Notes: generated from the sequence alone by a model not told the origin. A stretch of DNA of 64,000 nucleotides from Lepidurus packardi (GCA_023053545.1 JAKZAN010000006.1:9518351-9582350), one strand, 5' to 3'; positions 24,301-36,397 are shown, counted from the stretch's first letter. Translations and numbers: made by a program.

Positions 24301-27300
24301 CCACCCGAAGAGGTCGAAATCGTAACAGACGACGAAGAACAGGAAGAGCTTTCAGAAGAAGAACTACCTCAAGCTCAGAACATCAATCTAAAAGTAGACG
24401 AGGAAGTAAAACTCGAAAAAGAGCCCGAAATCCTTGAAAACGACGAGGCCATTTCCAATCAAAATCCGGCCGAAGAGGGCGTGGCCAGCCGAGGAGATCA
24501 ACCAGCGGAAACCTCTGAAGTTGAAGCGGAGATTTCTTCCACTCCTGCGCCTCCTCAACCTACTGTCGATGAGAAATTAGACGAAGCTGACGACATTTTA
24601 GAAAATAAGGTAAAAAAAGAAAAAAAAATCAAACTTCAACAAAGCAAATGAAACTTTAATTTAAAAATAAAGCTTTGGAATAATTGGAAGCCATAAAAAA
24701 CCGCTTTTTAGAATTAATGAAATTTATAACAGCTTTTTTTCCGATCTGTGGATTTTCTTCTCTTTTGGGTCGTAGGTGCCTGGCGCTGCCTAAAAAAGCT
24801 CCTCCTCTTTCCTTCCCACAAACTCTTCATTTCGATCCCTTTGGTGCCAAAAACCTTTCAACCTTTTGTGCCTTATTTTTTTTCGTTAACTCATAATCGT
24901 ACCTTGTTCTAAAAAAAGACGACGTTCTTGGCTCGTTGGTATTAATCTTTTCGTTAATTAATCAGCGTGATGCTAGCTAACAAGTTTTTGAAAGTTCTTC
25001 TTAATTAACACTTGATTCTGTTCTGCTTAGTAAAACAGTAACGCAACAATATGCGAAGTGCGAACATTGTTTTTGTCAACAGGAATGATCCAAAGTTTCG
25101 GAAAACTTTGTGCATGTGGTAGGCACAATTCAGCCCTAGCTTTGGTTTATAAATTGCAAGTTTTTTAACTCCTGGAAAACGTCATTTTCAATTCTGTTCC
25201 TAAACTTGAGTGTATTTTTTTATTTATTTTTTTCGTGGGGTGGTTTAAATTAATACCTTAATTTAATATCGTATGGCCTGAATTCCCGATTTTCCACCCG
25301 TTCAGTCAGCCCTTGAAGCTCTCTCCAAATATTCCGACATTCTGATCTGGTATCCGGATAATGCCCGTGCTTTATTCGGAAGAGCTCGCGCCTTGGATAA
25401 ATTGTCTACCAAAGAACGATCCAATTCACGACTAGAGCAAGCCATTTTTGCCTACCGAGCTGTTGTAGACCTCGAAGATAAAGCAGACGATACCTTGTAC
25501 CGCCAAGCAGGAGAAAAGTGCGTCGAACGCATGAGATTTAGAGGTAAGATTTTTATTCTTGCGTTTTTTCTACTTAATGTACACTGAAACCGCTTAACAC
25601 GAAAATCGGTTAACACAAAATTATATTCCGGTCCGGACAAAACACTATGTAATTCCATACATTTGTTTCCTTTTAACGCGAAACAAACATCGCTTAGCAC
25701 GAAACAGTTTCGCGTCTGAGGAGGACAAAACAGTTTTCTTGCGATAAAATACTTTTGGACGATAAAATACTTTTGGTCTCCCTCAGCCAATGGGAGTGAG
25801 TTGTAGAGCCTTAGCAATATCCTTGACCTAAGTTGGAATTTTTGTCTTCGTCGCCCCAACAATCTGTGGGCAGTCAAAACATTTCGTTTTTATTTACAGT
25901 CTGTTCAAATGCTTTAAAATGTATAGACTGTCAATGTACAAGTATAAACTTGAAAATTAACTCTGTTCTCACGACAGTTTTTTGATTAACTAGATTTTTT
26001 GTTTATATATCTGTTAGCACCAATTCTTTTCAACACGAAAAATTATTTCGGTCCCTTCGATTTTGTCGAAGGGACTCTATAAAATGTAAAATACTAAGCA
26101 AATAGATAAAATACTGTACTTACATAATTAAAATAGGATTACAAATTTTAACATAACAGGAGATATGAGTGATAGGTGTAAGTCTCTGTTAATTCAAAGA
26201 AAAATCAATTTAATAAATAAAACCCAATATAATATAAAAATATACATGTAATAACATTACACTTGGTAATGGTAATAACAAGGAAGGAGCGACGACGCCT
26301 CTACATATAATAAAAAACGAATATTTAAAAAAATAACTGAATAAATGGGCATTTTAAGAAGTAACTACAGTAGATGCCGCTCATTGTGATCACGTCTGTC
26401 ATGTGAACACTGATTTTATGAAGCGGAGATTCAAATAACCAAAAATCGGTTACTGGCTTGTTTAAACCAAAGAAACAAAGCATTGTCAAGTTTTTGACAC
26501 TTACCCATACGTTTCCTTTTTCTAGATTCACTATAGACCCACTATTGTTTATTTCGTAACGATTTTTTAACACTTTTGATAGAAACGATGATAAAGCAAT
26601 GTCATTGGTCAATAAGCAAAGTCCATGTAGCAATCACTACTGTAGTTTCGTTACTGTATACGTGAACGTTCTTTTGAAATTGATTCTAATATTCGAAAGT
26701 GTGATTCTAATAACCCATTGAAATGCTACGAATTTTAGCATTTAAATCCGTCCTTTAAAATTGTATTCCGTAAAGCGGATGATTCTAATAACCAGCGGTC
26801 ACAGTAAGCGGCATCTACTGTATTACTCTCATTCGGTACAATTAGAGCTACGAAATGTGGATGGAAATTTAATTAAATATGTATAGTAAAGTCACTTAAG
26901 TAATAATATGTTGGCTTCTTAATTAGGTTTCCATGGGAAAGCTATTCGAGTTCAACAACGGTTGATTCAGCGCTTTCCCGACGACTTGGAACTCCGGAAC
27001 CAATTAGCAGTTCAGTGTTTATTGGCAGGACAGCCCGAATCCGCCAAAGAAGTCCTAGAAGAAACCCTGAAACGCTGGCCGGACTCTGGTTTTGCTAAAA
27101 CTCATTATGGATTTGTTTTGAAAACGCACGTTTTGGACAATAAGAAAGGTAAAAGCTAATAAGAGCAAGTTCTTGGACGCATAACACGTAAATAGAAAGG
27201 AAAATAAGACTAAGTAACTCCATGTTAACTTAAACCTTTCTCGTCTCTCTTCCAGCCATTGGATATTTGTCCGAGGGTATTGCGTCTCGCGAAACTGGTG

Positions 27301-28568
27301 TCGTGGATGGTCGATTCTATTTCCATTTGGGCGACGCATTAGTCCGCGAAGGCCGTAAAGAGGAAGCCATGAAAGTAACGTCGTAATTCAATTTACTTTG
27401 CATTATCCTTTTTTTCGTATATTCTTTGCATCTAAGATTTACGAGGATGGCGTAAAAGAAGGGTTATTCTTATCCAAATACCAAAGATCGCTTTACAACG
27501 TGGACCGACTTAAAGCTAAACCTTGGTGGACTCCCGAAGAGACGACTTACGCGTCCTTTTTCCGGTAGATTAGAAGACAATTTTTGCTTATTTTAGCTTT
27601 ATTTGTGACTTTGGGTTACTTTATTCATGTATATATTTAATTTCATTTTTAAAAAATCGTTTTACGTTATTTTCGTTAATTTATTGATGTTTTTGTTTCG
27701 ATTGTGAAATTTTTAGGGAGTTGGAAGCTCATTGGCAAGAGATTCGTGATGAAGGTCTAGCGTTGTTAAACGACAAGAATCCTCCTGCTTTTAAAGACGA
27801 GGCTGAAAATTTGCTAGACAATGGGGATTGGAAACAATACGAGTTATTTGCGCGTGGCCAAAAAGTAGCTTCACATTGCAATAGAGCACCCAGAACTTGT
27901 GCTTTGGTGGAAACATTTGCCCCAGCCGCCTCTTGTCGTCGTGGCCAAATCAAGTTTAGGTATTCGCGGTTTGCCGTTTTCATTCGCCATATTAATTGCA
28001 TTATTGTTCCTTGCAGTATCGTGCATCCTGGAACTCACGTGTGGGCGCATACTGGACCCACGAATTGTCGACTAAGAGCCCATTTGGGTCTCGTAGTGCC
28101 TAAAGGAGAAATAGCTCTACGAGTTGCCGAAGAAACAAAGTGAGTTTCGACTATTTAATTAGAACTGAAGCATTTGCTTTTAATGTTTCCTAACTAGAAA
28201 ACCAAGAATTTCACTGGTTTTCCATTACAGTTATGAAATCTCTTTAGCTTTCGGTCAAAAACCAAGCTTTTCACTTGCTTTTTATTTTAAAAAAGAACTT
28301 TTACAGTTTCTATTTCATTTTGTGTTTCTTACTTCAGTTACCTGATAAGTTTATTTTTAATGTTTTTCTTTTATGACACTTGATATTAAACCTTTATAAC
28401 GTGTCTGTTTTTTATAGGAGATGGGAAGAAGGAAAATTTTTAGTATTTGATGATAGTTTCGAGCATGAAGTGTGGCATAATGGCTCGTCGTATCGTTTGG
28501 TGCTAATCGTTGATGTGTGGCACCCGGAGCTAACTGAACTGGAGCGAAAATCGTTATCGGCCATCTAG
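21348..28568 (+). CDS. ASPH: Aspartyl/asparaginyl beta-hydroxylase
   Basis: Ten coding exons join in phase: 21348-21399, 22337-22603, 23234-24609, 25306-25543, 26927-27148, 27256-27374, 27437-27564, 27717-27959, 28017-28139, 28418-28568 (about 972 residues). The product is a type II ER-membrane 2-oxoglutarate/Fe(II) dioxygenase that hydroxylates Asp/Asn in EGF-like domains of secreted and surface proteins. The order is a Lys-rich cytosolic tail, one membrane segment (LFFALLLVIVGVASGIIFLE, exon 2), a long Glu-rich lumenal region with VTEVVTEVVT repeats (exon 3), TPR-like helices (from exon 4), then the catalytic domain. That domain has HPGTHVWAHTGPTNCRLRAH and FDDSFEHEVWH, which contain the two iron-binding His residues, and ends in VDVWHPEL. 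The acidic region makes it longer than human ASPH (758). The ATG follows a splice acceptor. Confidence 0.93.
25581..26064 (-). mobile_element. pogo-like relic in ASPH intron 4
   Basis: It begins acactgaaaccgcttaacac and carries the inverted equivalent of the element at 1573-2126, including gactgtcaatgtac and atatctgttagcacca. The inner terminus is lost near ggtcccttcgattttgtcga. It lies wholly inside the intron. Confidence 0.55.
26368..26820. mobile_element. TIR element (Tc1/mariner-pogo type) in ASPH intron 4, complete
   Basis: A 453-bp element with TA on both sides. The left end CAGTAGATGCCGCT is repeated as the exact complement at the right, and similarity continues for about 23 bp with two mismatches. 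The minus strand keeps a fragment like a pogo/Tigger transposase N-terminal part (RYEINNSGS, then LEKGN). Partial relatives lie at 11777 and 33604. Confidence 0.75.
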
Positions 28569-28658
28569 AAAGGTCCACAGTACCCAAAACTTTACTCGGA
28601 AGGCCTTCGGTGGAAGGAAAACGCAAATAGGAATAGCATCAATTTCTAAAAAAAAAAA

Positions 28659-28664
28659 AATAAA
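28659..28664 (+). terminator. ASPH polyadenylation signal
   Basis: AATAAA about 90 bp after the ASPH stop codon, at the end of an A run. It is the first canonical hexamer downstream. Confidence 0.55.
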
Positions 28665-29817
28665 CGCAATATACTCAGTGCAATTTTTTTTATTTTTTCC
28701 CCGACCTGTTTTCCATCTTTTTAAAGCTTGTTTGTTAAGAGTATATAGGACGTTGTCCTAGTCAAAACCTCTGTACTGGTATGTAACCTTTTACGTAAAT
28801 TGATGAAAGGCGTATGGAACTGAGAAAATTGAGTAATAACGTCATGTGCCTTATTGCGGCTCAAGTAGAGATTTCTAAACGTTTTCCTAATAGATCAAAT
28901 ACAATTTTCATTAAATGATTTTCATTGTAAATCAATTAAATAAATAAAAATTGATTAGGAACTAAAAATTAAGCAGTCACGAAAGTGTTTTAAGAATGAG
29001 TAGAGGATGTGTTTTTAAAACTTCGATCGTATCTTCCAGCTTAATTCTGATGTCCACACTTGATTTCTTTTAAGATTCAGAACATTTAAGAATTAAAAAA
29101 GTTCTTTTAACTACTAGAACATTATTACAGTATATTAAAAGATACCGTTAAAGCTACATCCCGGGTTTTGAGAATTAGGAAATGTGATCCGCATGTCTTT
29201 TGAGTTATCTCAGCTATCTTTCCCGTGAGGGAAAAAACCTCGTCACGGTTAGAAAAACAACAATTGAAAGTCCCGGTAAGCTCAACTGTTGGGCATCCGG
29301 ACGTAACACAATAGTAGCGCTAGTGTATGCGTCAGAAAAAGAAAATAATCGTGAATGAAATTAAGCAAGTATTTACCTAAAAAGGTAGCTTGGATTACTC
29401 ATTTCACAACTGCTTCTTTGTTCTATTTAACCTAGCTTTCTGTAGCTCTTCAAGTAAATCCGGACAGTTACTTTCTGACAGTTTAACTGTATTTTAAAGT
29501 AATAGTAAGTCGTAGAACCGATGTGTGACTGGAAAACACTCGTATCACCTTAACGTTCATAGAGATTTCTGGGCAAGTTACTTAATATTGCTTATCAAGC
29601 TTTTTATTTATTTGTTTTAAGTCAAACACGTATATCATGTACAACATGTGGGACAAAAGTTCTCTGGTCCGTTGTCGTGTGTGTGATTGAACGGGAAGTG
29701 GAACGTGAAAATATTAAGAAACTAATGTGTACGGTATTTCATTGCAGATGTTGACGACTTTAAAAATGAAGTGATTTGATGCGTACGTTTCTACCTAACC
29801 ACAAAAAAATTGGCACT
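28665..29817. other. ASPH-INO80D intergenic spacer
   Basis: AT-rich spacer of about 1.15 kb that should hold the INO80D promoter and 5' UTR. No further gene or clear element was seen. Confidence 0.5.
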
Positions 29818-32800
29818 ATGTTTGAGGGCAAAAACATCCACTACAGCCAGTCCGACCAGAAGCCTCTATGTTCGTGTTCTACAAAGATTTGCCGGCAGAG
29901 AAGATTAACTGGCTTTGGTTTCTGCATAAGGTTTGTATAACTCCCTTGAATTCCCAAAAAGCCTCTAATTCGTCTGAAAACATCATTAAATTCTGTCAAC
30001 AGACACATATTAGAAGACCCAACTGCTCCTTTCCAGTTCTGTTCGCATCCGTCTCTACCTGGTCAAAACAAATGCAGTAATATTATTGCCAAAACGCAAC
30101 GGCAAAGGTAGAATGAACTCTTTTATGCTTATAGATCAAAAGTGTAAACAGAAATAATCTTTAATCGGCTACTATCCTTTACAGGTTATGCAACACTCAT
30201 CTCGTAGCAGCTGGTTTCCCAGCCAAACGAGAAAGAAGAAGCATAAAATTGTTAAAAGCAATGACTCCTCCATCGATAGAAAGCTCGTTAAACAAAAGCT
30301 CTTCCCCTGATAAAGAGGCACAAGCAAATGGCACCAAAAGGTCCCAAACTAAATCTCCCCCTTCCTCCGATGTGGAAACCTTGCGTCTTTTTGTTCCGGA
30401 TGAAACCGATGCGAAGTCTTTACGTAACTGCCAACCGTCGTTAACGAACGGCGATTCTTCCAAGCACGCGACACTAGTGAATGGAAAGCTAAAGCTGGAT
30501 CCTGTGGCTTCAAACGCGTTACTTGCAAAGTCACCAGGCTCGAAAAAACCCAGTAGCAAAGCATCCAAACGGCTTTCTGCTGAAGTCCCCAAGATAACGC
30601 TTACGATTACGAAGGACAAGTCAAGTATCGACGACACTTTGCTCAAACCAGATCCAAATACTGATTCAACGAACAATGTCAATGGATTAGTCAAGCATTC
30701 GTGGGGCTTATCGCCCCTGGTCAACAGCAGCAAAGCCACCGAAGAGCAAAAGCGGTTCCCCACGCTCCCACACACACTCAAACCTCCCACTGTACCTTCA
30801 AACGCGTCCTCAATGTTCACCATGTTAAAAACCTCACCCCAGCCTGACGACCATAGTCAGTCCACACTTGCGATTACTTCACGCAAACGGCAACTGTCAC
30901 TCAAGATCAAAAACGGAGCAGGGCCCAAGAGAGCCAAGCCCACGTGCCCATTGTTGCCAGAGCTGGCCAAAGTGCAAGATTTACTACAAGCTTCCGTGTT
31001 TACGCCTTTAGCTCCTTCAAGTAAGCTCTGGGTGTTTTACTTTCCTTCTTTTTAATTTTAAATAGGTCTGTGTTTGTAAGATTTATCCGTGCTCTTTCGA
31101 ATCCTGAGCCATTTTGCGCCAAATTTTTTCCCAGAATTTTGGTCTTGCTTCGCATTGCGAAAATTCTTTTAATTTTCTGAAATTGCATAATTTTTTGCCT
31201 CTGTTAGGTATTTAAAGAAAATATTTTCTTTAAAATTTTTATTTTTTAAGAAAAAAATCTTGTTTTCTTTTTCAGTTTTGCTCTATTTGGCTCCTGATTT
31301 TCTCACATTTGAGCTTTTCCTCTAATTTGTGCTATCTTTTTCCTAATTTTGCAACATTTTCGTGCTTTCCCCCATTATTGAATAATTTTGCTTCTTAGGT
31401 TCTGAAGATTTGGGGGGGGGGGTTGTAGTACTGTATTGAGCGTTTTTTCTAGAGTTTTCAAAAAGGTTACCGAATTTTTTATAGTTTGTGTATTTTTGTT
31501 CGGTTATAAGCGATTTGCTCTAATATCTAATTTTTTCGATATTTTTTTGTCTTTATGTAGTTTTGAGCGAATTTGCTCCTCAAGAGACTTCTATGGATCT
31601 TTTGAGAAATCTTGGTTCGCAGAGATTAGTCAGTACGGCAAATTTGACAGAGCTATCTTGCCTCATGTACGAGCCCAGCGAAACTAAAAGCAGATCCGAA
31701 CGCTTAGCCGAACTCAAAGCTGATATGCGACGGCGATACTTACAATACGCGCGGACTATGCCTAAGAAAGCGCCCAAGTCCAGGGCTTGTCCCAATGATC
31801 ATCCGCCGCCCACGCTTAACGCTGAGAAGCGACTCGAGTTACAACAAGAAGCGAATTTGACGCCTCAGGAACTCAGAAAAGCTGTGGCACTCAAGCTCGT
31901 TCAAGCAGCAAGAAAGTGGCCTTTTCAAACGGCTTTATTTCTTCAAGGAAAAAACGCTGGATGGAACTTACAGACTTCCAACAAGTGAGAATGTTGATAA
32001 TATTTTGTATTGATTTTATTATTTAATTACCATAACTTTCTAGAGAGATTTTGAGTAGACTATTTCTTATATCTTTATACTTTTCTTATTTATTTATTAA
32101 TTACGGGACTTAATTTATTTCAACTCTTTTTATTGTGTGTCCGCAGATCGAAAACAACGTTGCTGTCCAAGGGGCTTTGCTGTTTCAAAGCGCAAGATGG
32201 AAGTCAGTGCAGCCAGGCGGCGTTACCTTGCGCCAATTTATGTATGCGGCATATTTTGTATAGCGTGGATCAGCAATTGTTCGAGTTTTGTGCCACTAGT
32301 CCTCCGTGTGGGACGCCTGTCATCTCTGTGCATAACTCTGGCCTTCCTTTGTGCAGAGAACACGCTCAGCAAGTAAAAGAATTGGAAAGAAAACAATTTT
32401 TCCTCACATTTAAGGTCTTCGTGTCACCTTTAAAGGCAGAAACACCGAGTAACAAGTCTCTGAGAAGAAGATCGAGATCCTTGACGAATCGGAGAGCCAA
32501 GAAGAGCAGACGGAGTAAAGGAAAAATGTTTGTGAATGGTGGTGAGAGAGGTAGCTCTTGTTCCGGAGAAGGTTTACGGCTTTCCAAGCGATTCGGTGAA
32601 TCTTCCGAAAACATTGACTTGGATGTCGAAACTGTCGATAGTCCTGACCTTTCCTCACCTGCTCAACCCACGTCTGCTCAGTTGGGACCCGATGGTAAAT
32701 AACTTATAAAAACCTTGCTTCTGGTGTATCTAGTTTTTTTTATGTATAATTTTTCTCCAAATCCGTTATAATTTTTTCCTTTTTTAAAAAGCTTAACATC

Positions 32801-34891
32801 CGTAACGTTTTTTTGAAATTTTTAGTGCGAGACATGAGTGATGCAGTTGATATGGCCACTGATGAAATGGTTGGATTGGACGCGGCCGAGTTGGCGCGAG
32901 AAGCTTCCCGCATTCTCGAGGAGCACGATCTGAACGAAGTGCTTGACAAGTTACCTGAAGATGCCTTCCAGGAATTGTTTTCAAGTAAGTTCAAATAATC
33001 TCTAGGATTTTTTCTGCCTTTTAACCAGAACTGTGTTTCTTTACCTTTTCTCGTCTACACTTTCTCCTTTCCACAAACTATACTAAAAGAAGAACGTTCT
33101 GTGCGAGTTTTTAGCTAGAAATTTTTGTTTGCCAATAAACCCTGAGGCGGAGGCTTAGTTCTGAATTTTAGCTTAAAGTTCGATGATCTTACCCTCCTAG
33201 ATCGAATAGGAACGTTCTATTTTCATTTTTAACTAGAGATTATTAAGGTCTTTTTTCTATGAGATCAAAAAAATTTTATATTTTCAGTTTTAGCAAGGAA
33301 TTCGTAGTTTTATTAGTAGTTTGAAGAATGCAGATAGAAAAGGGAGTAGCTTTTTATACCCAAACCTCAGCGAGGTGGTCGGGCATCCCATCGCAAACAG
33401 GATAACTTTATAACGCTGTTTTCGATGTGCGTGGTTTTTTTTGTTTGTTAAAAAGTATACTAAAGTAATGTCTAAGGCATGACAACTTTAGAATTTACCA
33501 TTTTGACTTTTATGCATAGGTAAAACATTTTTTTTGCGACTTTCAAATCAGTGAAAGCATAAATGAAAAAAGTAAACCCGCCCTACCTTCCGCTCTAGTA
33601 GTACAGTAGACGCCGCTTTTTGTGATCACTGATTATTAGAATCAACTGTTTTGTGGAATCAAATTCTAAAGGTCCGATTCAAAAGGATAAAATTCATAGC
33701 ATTTTAATCGGTTATTAGAATCACTCTCGTATATTCGAATCAATTTCAAAAGATTTCCAGTCTCCTACTACGCTTAGGTGGAAATCCTCTTAAACTCCCC
33801 AGCCAATTAAATGAGTAGGTTATTCAATTGAATAACCGGTTCCTTTAATTGACTGGAAAATTAGAAGGGATATCGTGTTGAAAACACTACTTAAGTATAG
33901 GAGCAGGCTTCAAAGGCGCGGTGTTAGTTGTGTTTTAGACATGTGGTTACACAAAATTGTCGACGAACAAGAAAAAAGTTTATTTAAATGTAAAAGAGAT
34001 GTTGCGGCTCATTGAAACTTGACAAGTTGAATTTAAAAGATTTTCCACAACGGGAAACGGCCGTTAAGTTAGGAATTCCTATATCATTTCTATAGGAAAT
34101 GTTGAAAAATTGTTACGAAATAAACAATAGTGGGTATAGTGAGCCTAGAAAAGGGAAAGCTATGGAAAAGTGTCAAAACGTAGACGATGCTTTGTCTCTG
34201 TACCTACATTACTGTCAATAACCGTAAATCCTGTGTACTCTTTACATAATAATGCGTCTGTGTTCCCCAAGCTTAGTACTTCAGGAGCCAGAAAAACAAA
34301 AAAAAAACGTGAACTTGTATGGGAGCCTTAATTGGATTATTTCTTCTACTTTCTTATTCAGATGGAAGAGGGACGTTCTATGGTCACATTCATAGTCGAG
34401 AAGAGACGGAGGAGTTTGAACGCGCCTTAGCGGCAGTGGATAAAGAGGTGACAATGGGTCACATGCCTCACGCGGCGACCGTTGAAGAGTCAGATTTGGT
34501 TGATCTTAACCTGTTGGACGATCCTGCCCTGACCTTAGGCTTGGGGCACGATTTGGTACTGGGACCTGAGCCTGTTTCGTCGGAATCCGTGTTTTACGAC
34601 GCGCCAGATTTGAATCAAATGAACTTGGAAGTGGAGCACGCCTTACCGAGCATTCTGGAATCTTTAGGTTCTTATGATTTGGACAAGAAGGCGACAATTT
34701 TACAGACTAGTGGAAGACGAAAAGAAGCTAGAGAAGACCGAGACAAAAAGGAAAGTCGAGAAGAAAAGTACCACCGAATACCACCGAGTCCAACAAGAGG
34801 TTCCAGTGTGCCTTCCTCGCTGGAGAATCAGTGCGAACCTACTTTGGCTGGGAAAACTTCGTTTAATGTGTCATCTGTTCGAAATCGTTGA
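29818..34891 (+). CDS. INO80D: INO80 complex subunit D
   Basis: Seven exons join in phase: 29818-29930, 30003-30107, 30185-31020, 31561-31984, 32147-32694, 32826-32984, 34362-34891 (about 904 residues). Exons 1-3 start MFEGKNIHYS and give the first C3Hc3H zinc domain (CSCSTKICRQRRLTGFGFCI, then HILEDPTAPF, then LCNTHL). Exon 5 gives the second (GLCCFKAQDGSQCSQAALPC, MRHILYSVDQQLF, PLCREHA). Exons 6-7 carry a conserved acidic block (LPEDAFQELF, then EETEEFERALAAVDKE). The order and motifs follow human INO80D, a metazoan-specific subunit of the nuclear INO80 nucleosome remodeller. The related KANSL2 has the same zinc domains but lacks the N-terminal MxEGKxIH start and the EExEExERAL block, so INO80D is preferred. 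A transposon relic lies in intron 6. Confidence 0.9.
33604..34225 (+). mobile_element. TIR element copy in INO80D intron 6 (degraded)
   Basis: It opens CAGTAGACGCCGCT after a TA, with cggttattagaatcac inside. Near 34110-34200 it keeps a transposase-like remnant (YEINNSG, then VDDALSLYL) related to the 26368 element. The right terminus is not recognisable, so the end is approximate. Confidence 0.55.
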
Positions 34892-35266
34892 AGGAACAAA
34901 GCGATGAAAACAAGAGAATTTTATTCGTTGTTTAAAAAAGAAAGAAAAGTAGGTAAGACTATTAACTGTCCCGAGTTTTATGTTCAAAACTGGGCGGAGA
35001 AAAGCCCAAATTTTTCTTTGTTTTCTTTTTTTAAAGTAAAATATGACGACCCAAACTTTCCTTGTGTTCTTGTGATATTGTTGCAAAAGAAACGGCGGTT
35101 TTTCTCCTGTACTCAGTCTTTCGGTACGGGTATTATATATGATTATCGATCTTTCTGTTTCAAACCCTCACTTGCATTGATTTATTTAGGTGTGTGTACG
35201 TATTAATATTATTATAACCAAAAAAGCATTGTAAAACGTGTCTCATGGTTTGGTGACAAAACACTT

Positions 35267-35272
35267 TTTATT
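35267..35272 (-). terminator. MCEE polyadenylation signal
   Basis: The minus strand reads AATAAA about 42 bp after the MCEE stop codon, a typical distance. Confidence 0.6.
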
Positions 35273-35313
35273 GTAAGATTCCTAATTGGCTAAGTTGACT
35301 TTTACATCCTTTA

Positions 35314-36062
35314 TTATGCTTCTTCCAACTCGATTAAGACACCTGCGCAATCCTTTGGGTGCAGAAAGACTACAGGCTTGCCATGTGCGCCGATACGAGG
35401 CTCAGAACTTAAGCAACGGATTCCTTTCTGCTTCAAGGTGGTCATTGCTTGCTTGATCTGATCCACTTCAATGCAAACATGATGCAGACCTCCGGATTTG
35501 TTTTTGTCCAGAAATCCCTGGAAGAAACGTGGAAACAAGTACATTCAGGATTAAATTAGCTCGGATATTTAACTAATTTAACCTGAATGGGCGAATTGTC
35601 TCCAAGTGGTTGAAGCAATTCCAATTTTGTGTTTCCTAACTCCACGAAAATGGTTGTGACGCCATGCTCAGGGAGAGCTACGGGGCTACTAATTTTGGCA
35701 CCAAGCACGTCCCTACGTTGACAGTCGAAAATAATACAATTAGATTAGATCATTTGTATTCTTAATTTACTGGTGTTATATAAGCCGTAAAGAACTAAAG
35801 ATAACAGTGTAAGCAAATGAAGGACAGCTGTACACGATACAACATACATTAGTAAATGTAATTCGTCTATAAAAACTACTCAAGTGAGTAGAGAGATTAG
35901 AGATAACTTTACCTATATAAAGTTGCAGCTTTTTCTAGGTCAGGAGTGGCAATGGCAACATGGTTAAGACGTCCAAGGTTCCATAATGCACTAGGAACGT
36001 TTACGTTTGCAGCCAACTTTCTAACAGAGGAGGAAAACGAGCGAGTAATCTGGCCAAACATC
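35314..36062 (-). CDS. MCEE: Methylmalonyl-CoA epimerase, with an apparent 1-base frameshift in the leader exon
   Basis: Minus-strand exons 35913-36062, 35583-35712 and 35314-35517. The enzyme interconverts (R)- and (S)-methylmalonyl-CoA in mitochondria, on the propionyl-CoA to succinyl-CoA route. It belongs to the glyoxalase/VOC fold. Visible motifs are LWNLGRLNHVAIATPDLEKA, PEHGVTTIFVELGNTKLELL, GGLHHVCIEV and IGAHGKPVVFLHPKDC, including the metal-binding His of LNHVAI and LHHVCIEV. The leader starts MFGQITRSFSSSVRKLA, a plausible mitochondrial presequence. At 36000-36003 a run of four A (minus strand) puts the leader out of frame with the enzyme body: the ATG frame meets TAG soon after, and the body frame has TAA just upstream. 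One base fewer would join them, so this is an indel, an assembly error or an unseen splice. The body is certain; the start is not. Confidence 0.85.
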
Positions 36063-36085
36063 TGTGAAAAGAGAACAGACAAGAT
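36060..36085 (-). promoter_or_regulatory. Strong 3' splice site directly before the MCEE ATG
   Basis: On the minus strand cttgtctgttctcttttcac leads into AG|ATG, a clean polypyrimidine tract and acceptor placed exactly at the start codon. It implies that an upstream non-coding exon, or a trans-spliced leader, is joined here. Confidence 0.6.
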
Positions 36086-36139
36086 GTCTTGAATTTTACT
36101 AATATTACTACTACTAATATTGCCATTACTTTTGTTTCT

Positions 36140-36397
36140 CTAGTATTTTAGTTCTTCTTTGTTAGAATCTGGGGGGTTTGGGATGAGAGGAGAGTTTGAC
36201 TGTAGGCCAACAGAGAGTAATTCTAACTCTTTCTGTCGTTTCCTTTCGTCTTGTAGCGGTTTTATGACTGTGAAATAACGATGAGCTCGCAAGCTAGCCA
36301 GATAAAAACCATAGGCAGTCAATCCTAAACAACCCCACACAAAACCACGATGAATCCGGTCGTATAAACGTTCTCTTCGCGCTTTATTTCCTGGCAT
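36140..36397 (-). CDS. Small single-pass membrane protein, COX14-like
   Basis: An 85-residue frame starting MPGNKARRERLYDRIHRGFV with one hydrophobic segment (GFVWGCLGLTAYGFYLASL). A basic stretch follows (RAHRYFTVIKPLQDERKRQK), then a short polar tail. The segment LTAYGFYLASLRAHRYF resembles human COX14 (LTVYGGYLCSVRVYHYF), a 57-residue inner-membrane factor for cytochrome c oxidase (COX1) assembly. It has no N-terminal presequence, as in COX14. The stop lies 77 bp upstream of the MCEE ATG on the same strand. That this is a real gene is likely; the COX14 identity is a short-motif inference. Confidence 0.55.
   Translation of the reverse strand: MPGNKARRERLYDRIHRGFVWGCLGLTAYGFYLASLRAHRYFTVIKPLQDERKRQKELELLSVGLQSNSPLIPNPPDSNKEELKY

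Noticed and set aside
29868-30080. 70-residue plus-strand open frame over INO80D exons 1-2
   Set aside because: Wrong frame; the zinc-domain reading from the ATG at 29818 is the real one.
30185-32694. Assignment of this gene to KANSL2
   Set aside because: Zinc domains are shared, but the MFEGKNIH start, the C-terminal acidic block and the overall length fit INO80D.
34318-34332. tgtatgggagccttaa before INO80D exon 7, like a MITE end
   Set aside because: Only about 13 bases match and no partner end or family body was found.
34674-34907. Alternative frame at the INO80D C-terminus
   Set aside because: The frame continuous with the conserved EExEExERAL block closes cleanly at 34891.
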